Shown one piece after another: positions 57,201-64,000 of a DNA stretch of 64,000 nucleotides (position 1 is its first letter; the number at the start of each line of letters is the position of its first letter). The notes beneath the pieces are model-generated. The model had not been told where the DNA came from. It saw only the letters and a list, made by a program, of their open reading frames with translations, and did not search any database. A program made the translations under genes and the position numbers. Source of the DNA: Acanthornis magna (Eukaryota; Chordata; Aves; Passeriformes; Acanthizidae); the NCBI GenBank assembly GCA_036785705.1, contig JAWUZG010000015.1, positions 1,054,001-1,118,000 on the forward strand, given 5' to 3'.

Positions 57201-59265
57201 TGTGGGAGGAAGCAAACATCTCTCTGAGCAGTCTGAAGTCTGAAATATTGGTCATTCCAGAGGAAGGGATTAGTGCTCCAGGCACGGGCGAGCAGTAAAT
57301 GAAAAGCTCGTTAGTGCAAGATGTATGGAAGGAGCTGATGTGTGTTCTGGCCCAGCCCCACGTGAGCAGTCCATGTGCAGCCGAGCAGCAGCATTTGTGT
57401 CACCTCTGCTCCCATCTCATCCCCTCAGGTGGCCTCCCCTGGGAATGCAGAGGGTCACATCCTGGGGAAGGTCCCAACAAGTCCAGGGTAGGAGGGGAAA
57501 TGGCTCCGAAAGCTGCACAGGGGGAGCTGCGCTGAGAGGCTCCTGGAAGGTCCCCAGAGATGCTCTGGGGGTGCTGGATGAGCTGCTGGGGTTCTGGGGG
57601 GTCTGGCTGTGGCAGAGCTGCATTTTCTAACCAAGATTTGCCATTCCACACCAGATCAGTGCTGTTCAGACACATGGATGAGTCTGAAGCTCAGGGTTCT
57701 CTTCACCCCTTGCACATTTTTCTTCTGTGGAAAAATCTCCAGGTCTCTCATGATTTCCCCTTTTGCTACACCCACCTATAACCCCAATACTGATTTTAGT
57801 ATTTTCTTCCCAACCTCACGCCTTCCAACTCCTGACTCAGCGCCTCGGTCTCCTCACCACGAGACTGGCATCAAAATTATGACAATTTATAAATAAAACA
57901 CGTTTAGGGACCTCATCATTTGGGTTTGGGTTCCTGAACCCGCAGGGCACTCTTGAAATACCTTTTAAAGTTTTCCTTTCTGCAAGGAGAAGCAAGAACT
58001 TAATGAGTTTCTCCCACATTCCCCTGACTCCAGAGTTTGGGGCTTGAATGAAAATCGTCACCTCCTGTGGAAATCATGGAAATTCTCTCATGCTGAGGGC
58101 TCACTGACATCTGTAACATCAGCTCCATCTCCCACAGACCTCTCCATGTCCCACCTGTCCCTCCTGTCCCCTTATTCACTGCTCCCCTGGGACTTCCCCT
58201 GGCCACCTCTTTTGTCCACCTCCATTTGTCACCCCAAGGGCTTCCCTTCTTCTCTCCCTCTGACAATCACTCTCCTCTTTTCCTGAATTATCCCTGCTTT
58301 TCCCCAGCGCTCAGCACCTCTGTGCCCACTCCTGCTGCCCGGCTCGAGGGGAGTTCTCCTCTCACTGTCCCTCCCCAGGAGCTCTGCTGTGGCTAAAGCA
58401 GGCACTGCCCACCCTTCTCCAACCCTCTCCAGGTCCCACACCTGCACAGGTGGGATCATGCCCAGGAGATCTCCCACAACACCACAGGCACTGGAAAACC
58501 CTGGAGCTGCCTCTGCTGCCTCTTGCCAAGCCCCGGGGGACACTGCCATGGAAAGGAGTCCCTGGGAGAAGCTCTGGCTGTGCAGCAGTGTCCAGGGAGC
58601 AGGGGCTCAGGGGTAGGGGGCTCAGGGGGCAGAGGGCTCAGGGGGCAGGGGGCTCAGGGAGCAGAGGACTCAGGGATCAGGGGCTCAGGGAGCAGGGGCT
58701 CAGGGGGCAGGGGCTCAGGGGGCAGGGGGCTCAGGGGGCAGGGGCTCAGGGAGCAGGGGCTCAGGGGCTCAGGGGGCAGGGGGCTCAGGGAGCAGAGGAC
58801 TCAGGGATCAGGGGCTCAGGGGGCAGGGGCTCAGGGGGCAGGGGGCTCAGGGGGCAGGGGCTCAGGGGGCAGGGGCTCAGGGGGCAGGGGCTCAGGGATC
58901 GGGGGCTCAGGGGGCAGGGGCTCAGGGGGCAGGGGCTCAGGGAGCAGGGGCTCAGGGGGCAGGGGCTCAGGGGGCAGAGGACTCAGGGATCAGGGGCTCA
59001 GGGGGCAGGGGATCAGGGGGCAGGGGGCTCAGGGGGCAGGGGCTCAGGGGGCAGGGGCTCAGGGGGCAGGGGCTAATGGGGCAGGGGCTAAGGGGGCAGA
59101 GGCTAAGGGGGCAGGGGGCTCAGGGCAGTGGCTGGGGGTGCTGGAGGGTGAACAGCAGCCCAGAGACCCCAGTGCTCGTGGGGAACACTCACCTGTACAA
59201 GGTGGAGGCTGCTCTCTTCAGCCCTTTGGGTCTGTTGGGCTTGGGCTCCCCAGCCATGTTGATGT
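47060..59265 (-). CDS. RALY: RALY hnRNP-like protein, C-terminal exons (5' part off window)
   Basis: RALY is a nuclear RNA-binding protein of the hnRNP C family acting in pre-mRNA processing (family knowledge). Minus-strand coding exons: 59193-59265, 52940-52987, 52617-52777, 52138-52251, 50842-50987 and 47060-47104, with phase-consistent GT-AG introns, giving about 195 residues to the stop. Visible parts are the segment after the RRM (NMAGEPKPNRPKGLKRAAS), an aromatic stretch (GYDFDYDYYRDDFYDR), a basic nuclear-localisation-like region (PVKRPRVTIPLVRRVK), the coiled coil (SELQTIKTELTQIKSNIDAL), an acidic tail, and ENSHYTDVEDARLQ before the stop. The RRM exons were not found up to 64000. The mammalian glycine-rich tract is absent between coiled coil and acidic tail. 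The paralogue RALYL is less likely because of synteny with EIF2S2. Confidence 0.93.
47400..47605 (-). mobile_element. CR1 LINE 3' end in RALY intron
   Basis: Begins ATAGAATCATAGAATCATTC (octamer tail read in reverse), then GATCATGAAGTCCAACCATT and CCTGGCACAGCTTGAGGCCA. Same family as 4674-5110. It lies in transcript-sense orientation relative to RALY. Confidence 0.9.
47762..47828 (+). mobile_element. CR1 LINE 3' tail, very short
   Basis: CTTGGAAGTCTTTTCCAGCC followed by a decayed tail (TATGGTTCTCTG). Confidence 0.6.
47829..50179. other. RALY intron, nothing further recognised
   Basis: Part of the 3.7-kb last intron. No exon or clear repeat signature. Frames here (for example 48007-48495) have no motif. 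Confidence 0.4.
50180..50464 (+). mobile_element. CR1 LINE 3' end in RALY intron
   Basis: GGAGTGACAGGACAAGGGGG, GTGTCCAAGGCCAGGCTGGA, then AGGTTCCTTCTAATCCTCCT and CTCTGTGG. Orientation is antisense to RALY. Confidence 0.87.
50842..50987 (-). CDS. RALY: RALY acidic-tail exon
   Basis: Acceptor TCCCGCAG, donor CTG|GTAAGA. Completes a split Glu codon, then encodes ARKKAESSKSEVSQEDTASE and a Glu/Asp-rich end (EGEEEGLARDECEDEL). In mammals the corresponding region is preceded by a long glycine run; none is seen here. Confidence 0.88.
51189..51920. repeat. composite pentanucleotide array in RALY intron
   Basis: About 730 bases of changing short units on the plus strand: GGGACA hexamers (51189-51232), then GGATA, GAATA, GGGAT, GGATA, GAATA/GAATG and GGATA blocks. 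A non-repetitive marker (GATAGAGGC...AGGCTAGGATTAGG) occurs at 51351 and again at 51621, so the array has a higher-order period of 270 bases. The RALY pre-mRNA carries the complementary pyrimidine-rich units (UAUCC, UUCUA). Long SYPIL-type frames here are artefacts. Confidence 0.95.
52138..52251 (-). CDS. RALY: RALY coiled-coil exon
   Basis: Acceptor CTCTCCAAG, donor GCAG|GTCAGT. Encodes the leucine-zipper-like helix LKSSELQTIKTELTQIKSNI, then DALLGRLEQIAEEQKLSA, the oligomerisation motif of the hnRNP C family. Very highly conserved compared with mammals. Confidence 0.95.
52617..52777 (-). CDS. RALY: RALY basic-region exon
   Basis: Acceptor CCCTCAG, donor AAGT|GTGAGT. Encodes FEYRGRVSPVPRVVPVKRPR and VTIPLVRRVKASLPVKLFAR, containing the nuclear-localisation-like cluster. 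Confidence 0.94.
52940..52987 (-). CDS. RALY: RALY 48-base exon
   Basis: Acceptor TCTCTGCAG, donor GACAG|GTGAGG. Encodes GYDFDYDYYRDDFYD with split codons at both ends. Too short for an ORF scan. Confidence 0.93.
53725..53850. repeat. (GGGAT)n array
   Basis: About 125 bases of GGGAT with ATCCATGGGAT interruptions, the same unit and interruption pattern as the array at 37789-37939 read on the opposite strand. It lies in the RALY intron between the 48-base exon and 59193. Confidence 0.95.
53851..58599. other. RALY intron, nothing further recognised
   Basis: Part of the 6.2-kb intron. No exon, RNA gene or repeat signature identified. Long frames (for example 57004-56033 minus and 55221-54520 minus) have no family motif and lack support. 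Confidence 0.4.
58600..59130. repeat. 15-bp minisatellite (GGGGCTCAGGGGGCA)
   Basis: About 35 copies of GGGGCTCAGGGGGCA with variants (AGCA, ATCA, an extra G in some copies). The plus strand is G-run rich and could form G-quadruplexes; the RALY transcript carries the C-rich complement. The array ends about 60 bases from the splice donor of the 59193-59265 exon. Open frames through it (Gly-Arg-Gly-Leu repeats) are artefacts. Confidence 0.96.
59193..59265 (-). CDS. RALY: RALY exon just after the RRM
   Basis: Acceptor CTTGCAG, donor TACAG|GTGAGT. Completes the Asp of a DINMAGEPKP junction and encodes INMAGEPKPNRPKGLKRAAS, then TLY. It is the most 5' RALY exon in the window. Confidence 0.94.
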
Positions 59266-60344
59266 CTGCAAGGAAGGGAAAGGCAGCTGGGACAGGGCAC
59301 ATCCCTGACCCCTGACACTCCCACCCATCCCCACCTGCTTTGGCACCTTTGGGGCCTCCACAGGAAGGTGAACAAACCCTTGCACTTGGCAAAGCTCTTC
59401 CTTTCCCTTTCCACAGCCACTCACCATTCCCAGCGGCCTGCACGTGGGCTCCCCCACACCCACAGAGCCAGGACAGCCCTCTCAGGAGAACTCGGTGTGG
59501 TGAGGCACAGACAACACCCAAACTCACTGCCTGCTGCTGCCAATCCAGCCCTGATCCCTTGGGAATCACAGGGAATGCTCGGCACGAGCGCTGCTCTTGG
59601 AGGAGCAGCTTCTGCCAGGGGAGGGGAGAATGAGCCCCTCTAATCCCCTGAGGACATTTCGCTCCTTGGCCTCAGTGCCAAACATGCTTTTGATGTGGAA
59701 TAAAGTGACATGGCAAATGTCATGGAGCTGCCGAGAGCCTGGCAATTCAACGTGGGGTGTGGAGCCAGGGCTCAGAGAGGTGAGTGACTGTGCTCTGGTT
59801 CAGAGCCCAGGAGCGAGAAAATTGCCTCCAATCAGCCCCAAACCCTTTGGGTTCTTCAGGTGCTGTGTGTACAAATAGGTGTCAGACCCCTGGACATGTC
59901 AGATCTGAGCTGAGCAAGACAGGAGTTGCTCCTGTGGACCATGAAAACATGGCCCTCAGGCATGGCAGGAATAAAGAGAGAAGAGTGTTTATGCAAAAAA
60001 ACCCCCTCGTATTTCAAAAATCAAAGTAGTGGAAGGTGAGGGAGTGAAATATCAGCTGCTGAGTCCATGGGGTTGGCAAGAACCCTCTCCATCAGCTGGT
60101 GTGAGGCAGGCGATCCCCAGGAGCTCAGAGGAACCACATCCATGTTTTTGGAAAAGGCTGGATGGGCTCAGGAGACTCTCCTCCCAGGTGGGTCACCTGC
60201 TGAATGTGTTGGTCCTCAGGAGTCTGTCCTGACCTGCCCTGAGGGAACCATGGGCTGTGTCCCACCCATGGGTGCATCCTGCAGCTCCCTGAGCCCAGCG
60301 CCCCACAGCAGTGCTGGGATGGACCAGAGATGTGATGGCAGAAA
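59266..60344. other. RALY upstream intron, nothing recognised
   Basis: Upstream intron of RALY. I looked for the preceding RRM exon on the minus strand and did not find it. Confidence 0.45.
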
Positions 60345-60590
60345 AATATCCCAGAATGGTTTGGGTTGGAAGAGATTGTTCCTGAAAGCTCATCCAGTGC
60401 CACCCCTGCCATGGGCAGGGACACCTTCCACTGTCCCAGGCTGCTCCAAGCCCTGTCCAGCCTGGCCTTGGACACTGCCAGGGATCCGGGGCAGCCACAG
60501 CTTCTCTGGGCACCTGTGAAGTGCCAGGGAGGCACTTCCTCCTACCAGGGAGGAATTTCTTCTTGCTTTCTGCTACCTGCACCTTACGGG
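60345..60590 (-). mobile_element. CR1 LINE 3' end in RALY intron
   Basis: AATATCCCAGAATGGTTTGG, CTGCCATGGGCAGGGACACC, CACTGTCCCAGGCTGCTCCA. Closely related to 16725-17094 and 62858-63145. Confidence 0.88.
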
Positions 60591-62857
60591 GCATCTAACT
60601 AACTTTTAGGACATTGGGTCATTTAAAACTCTTTGTTTTTCATGCTGCATGAAGGGCCTTTTTGGAGAAATGTGGACAGGCAGGTCCACACACCATCAAA
60701 ATAAAAAACCTGCAAAGTGATCCAAAGGAACCTTCTGCTGACTGAGTTCTTAACTCAGAAAAGCCTCTTCAGGAGCACGAGGAGGCTGCAGCACTGCTGG
60801 GACGAGTCGAGCAGGACATGACTCCAGAGGAGCATGGATAGGCTCCCCCTGCCCAGTGCCTTTCTGTGCAACTCCCTGGGCTGCTTTTTGGGGTCTGTCA
60901 AGAGAGTTCATTCCCACTGAAGCTGGAGCTGAGCCTCTCCTGAGCTTGTACAACAAATGTGGTGTTGGGGCTGTGGTGGCTCAGCCATGGCACCCACTGC
61001 TCCTCCAGAGGCTCGTTCCCATCACAGCCTGTGCTCTCCTTGCTGCCTCCCTCCCTCCCATGCCCAGCTGCAGGAATGCTGAGCCTGAATGGTGAGAAGG
61101 CTGCACAGGGCCACAGGGCAGGGCCGGGGCCAGCCGCTGCCAGCAGGAACATTTCACACCCAGCCACCTTCCTGAGCCTGCTGAGCCACCCAGGCTGCTG
61201 GCACTGCAGGGGAAGGGAGGGATAAATCCTTGCCGGGTGCAGCCCAGAATTCAGCCCTGCTCAGCCCTGTTCCCTGCCTGTGAGCCCTCTCTGCTGTCAG
61301 GGTGCATCTCACCAGCTGCCAGTCACTGCTGCTGAGAGTCCCCGACAGCTCCAGGCTGGGCAACACCTTCCAAGGGAGAGGCACTGGGAGCCCAGCAGGG
61401 GACCAGGATGACAATCAGCTCCATTTGCTGCTCCCCACTTCTCCAAAGAGCCCTGCGGAGCCCTCACTGGCACATGCCAACAACAGGGAATTCACACTCT
61501 CAGCTGTGGTGGTGATGGGCACTCAGATCCCACAGGATTCCCTTGAGATTGGAAAAGGAGAAACAAGAGCTCAGCAGGAGCATCAGCCTGGACAGATTTT
61601 GCATCTCATTCCATTCTGGCTCCCTCCTCTGCCTCACTGGCTCCATCTGCCCAGCGCAAGGCAGTGCTGATCCCTGCTGCTCACAGCCAGGCACCTGTTC
61701 CCACACTGACCGGGGAGGCTGTGCTGTGTCCAGCGCCCTGGCAGGGGGAGGGCATGGTGTGGATCCAGCTCAGTGCCTGCCCATGGCCACCGCCTCCTGC
61801 AGTCACTGGCATGTCTGGGAATGGCTGTAGAAGGCACTCCAGAGGCTGCCAGGACCTGCAGGGACAGTCCCTTCAGCAGGGTGTCTGCCCTGTCCCCAGG
61901 CAGCCCCAGCCTGTCCTCCCTCTCCACATTCCTTTGTGGCCATCCCTCCTCTTTTTGGAGAAAAGCTTTCAACCTTGATTGTGTAACCACAGCCCCTCCC
62001 TGCTGGGTTCTCCTGGCAGGGGAGCATCCCTGCGTTCCCAGCGCCCCAAGGGAAGCCTGGGGAGCTCTCCTGTGCTCAGCCCAGCCCATGAGGGGCAGGC
62101 AGATGAAAAGGAGCTGAGTTTGCACCTGTCCAGGACACCCAGCAATAATTCAGTCCTTTTGCCTTGGAATTCCTCTGGGACCAGCAAAGATGAGAGGTTT
62201 AAGAGCTTTTCTGAGAGGGTGTTTTTCTCACATCAAACCTTTCATCTCTCTCTTTAGCTAAGTGAGCAAGTGCTCCCTGTCCCTTGGCCACAACTCCTGT
62301 ATCTGTCTGCAGCATCACAAAGAGCTCCTGGGCTCCCAAAGCCCTCTCCATCCGATCTGAGACTGCACATGTGGGCAACACCTGGGCTGGAAGAGCTCCT
62401 GGCACACTGAGCTCTGCCAGGTCTGCAGCTCTGCTCTCTGGAGCACCAGGAAGTGAGCAGAAGTTTCTGGTATCAGGATAAACCTCAGAGGAAACAACAC
62501 AGACTCAGCACAACTTCTCATCTCGGCCTGCTGTGCCAGCAGCAGGGTGGGAATGAGCTGCAAATTGCTTTCCTGGGTGCCCACTGCCCACAGCAGGCTT
62601 GGAAATCACCATTTTTCATTAAAAACCCTGCCCCAGTTCAAATTCTCAGCTTGGAGCTGGTGACAAGAGCATCTCAGTATAGACACCTCAGAGCAATCTG
62701 CACAACAAGGATGCAGCTGGGGGGGTTTGCTTGTTAGCTCTCATCCCACAGCAGTGCAGACACGGGGGGAAGTTCTCTCTTTTAATATCTGCTGGCTGAA
62801 GTCAGCCTGAGCTGGGCTGGATATCAGCTCTGCTGACAGGCTGAGGGTAAGGAGGGG
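60591..62857. other. RALY upstream intron, nothing recognised
   Basis: No exon or repeat signature seen. GC-rich frames on both strands lack motifs. Confidence 0.4.
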
Positions 62858-63145
62858 AATCATTGAATCCCAGACTGCTTTGGGATGGAAGGGACCTTAA
62901 AGATCATCTTGTCCCCCACCCCCTGCCATGGGCAGGGACACCTTCCACTGTCCCAGGTTGCTCCAAGCCCTGTCCAGCCTGGCCTTGGACACTGCCAGGG
63001 ATCCAGGGGCAGCCACAGCTTCTCTGGGCACCTGTGCCAGGGCCTGCCTACCCTCACAGGGAAGGATTCCCTCCCAATATCCCATCCATCCCTGCCCTCT
63101 GGCAGTGGGAATCAATTGTCCTTTCCAGGTCTTCGATACCTGGCA
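62858..63145 (-). mobile_element. CR1 LINE 3' end in RALY intron
   Basis: ATCATTGAATCCCAGACTGC, then CTGCCATGGGCAGGGACACC and CACTGTCCCAGGTTGCTCCA. Truncated 5' near 63145. Confidence 0.88.
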
Positions 63146-63594
63146 ATGTCTTTCCCCATCCTTGCTCTTCCCCAGCAGCTCAAGGACAAGGCCAGGGGGT
63201 GATCAGAACTGTGGTTTTGCTTCTACAATCATGGCCAAGAGGTTTTGGGCCACAAAGTCACAACAATCAAAGGTTTTGGGCCTTTGAGCCCATCCCACAC
63301 GGGAGCCCTCAGCCCCTGCCCGGGGATGCTGTTGGAATGCTGGTGTCCAGCTCTGTGCCTGACCACAGACTGGTCACCACTGAGTGACCTCCAACCCGTT
63401 CTGCAGACCCAACACCCCAGCCTGACCCAGCACCGGCCATCCCTCAACCCCTCCTTGAGGAACAACCAGCTGATGCCTGATGACTTTTTGCCTTTTCTTT
63501 TTATATACCCTTTTATACATTTTAATACTCTTTTCCTATTTTTTGCACCCTTTATACACCCTTTGTACCCTAGACCCGCGTACTTGTAATTTTT

Positions 63595-64000
63595 TGTAGC
63601 CTGATATTTTAGCTTAGTGTAGGTCCTACAAAGCAGAAAGACCAAACATTTGCAGCAGGAGCCCAGAGAGCTCTATACTATCTCAAAACTTGAGAACATA
63701 TTTTTTCTGGAATATATTTTGTAAACTGGGCTGTAGCCTCTATACTATCTCAAAACTTGAGGTTGAAGCCTTTTCTCTGGAACATATTTTGTAAACTGGG
63801 CTGTAGCCTCATTTAGGGGGGGTAATTAGAATGGAGGACAATTACTTCATTTACTGAGGTTCTTACTGGGGGATTTTAGGTAGATATGCTCATTTGTGAG
63901 GTCCATAAAATTGTATCCGCGTTATACAGGGCACGCATCTCGGCGTGGTCCAGGGCTGTGCGCCTCAGATCCTATTAAACACCGAGCTAAATACCCTTTT
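63595..64000 (+). mobile_element. ERV LTR, cut by window end
   Basis: Reads like an avian ERV LTR: TG start near 63595 (TGTAGCCTGATATTTTAGC), a TATA-like CCATAAAATTG at about 63903, and ATTAAA at 63974-63979 close to the 3' end, which lies beyond 64000. An upstream start around 63475 is possible, because 63475-63594 is A/T-rich and LTR-like too. It contains a 67-70 bp tandem duplication (63671-63737 and 63738-63807). Confidence 0.6.

Noticed and set aside
58450..59308. Glycine-rich repeat frames of 208 and 261 codons near RALY, considered as the missing glycine-rich tract
   Set aside because: They lie on the plus strand, opposite to RALY, within the 15-bp minisatellite, and in the wrong intron.
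59266..63594. Searched for the RALY RRM exons on the minus strand
   Set aside because: No stretch encoding the RNP motifs or the segment preceding DINMAGEP was seen; they probably lie beyond 64000.

Overview
This is vertebrate nuclear DNA, almost certainly from a bird and probably a songbird. It is full of 5'-truncated CR1 LINE tails, carries several endogenous retrovirus (ERV) LTRs, has short introns, and contains two recognisable conserved genes: EIF2S2 (eIF2 beta, plus strand, complete) and the 3' part of RALY (hnRNP C-like RNA-binding protein, minus strand). The two genes are convergent. This matches the vertebrate RALY-EIF2S2-ASIP block, so ASIP is expected to the left of base 1 on the minus strand. 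No ASIP coding exon was found in the window.

Layout. 1-21.5 kb: intergenic DNA between EIF2S2 and the expected ASIP, with three solo-type LTRs (1.77-2.38, 2.56-3.21 and 5.88-6.82 kb), many CR1 tails, a 174-bp dispersed duplication, a 45-bp near-perfect inverted repeat and a CpG-rich minisatellite at 16.1-16.6 kb. 21.5-31.8 kb: EIF2S2, with a CpG-island promoter, nine coding exons and a 335-residue product. 31.8-45.2 kb: the space between the two 3' ends, holding a 4.85-kb two-LTR ERV (minus orientation, defective) inserted inside a (CCCAT)n array, plus CR1 pieces and a (GGAT)n array. 45.2-59.3 kb: RALY from its 3'UTR up to the exon after the RRM, with a composite pentanucleotide array and a 15-bp minisatellite in its introns. 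59.3-64 kb: the next RALY intron, with CR1 tails and an ERV LTR cut by the window end. The RRM-coding exons and RALY promoter lie beyond 64 kb.

EIF2S2 joins the initiator-tRNA-delivering eIF2 complex. RALY is a nuclear pre-mRNA-binding protein. They are neighbours but not an operon or pathway. The interval is of known interest because deletions here in mouse (lethal yellow) and quail (yellow) put ASIP under RALY promoter control.

I found no previously undescribed biological system. The most noteworthy points are the ERV nested in a simple repeat, the higher-order pentanucleotide array, the inverted repeat bracketing a CR1 piece, and an inferred RALY C-terminus without the glycine-rich tract known in mammals. 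All exon borders come from reading splice sites by eye and comparing with remembered orthologues. No alignment or search was run.
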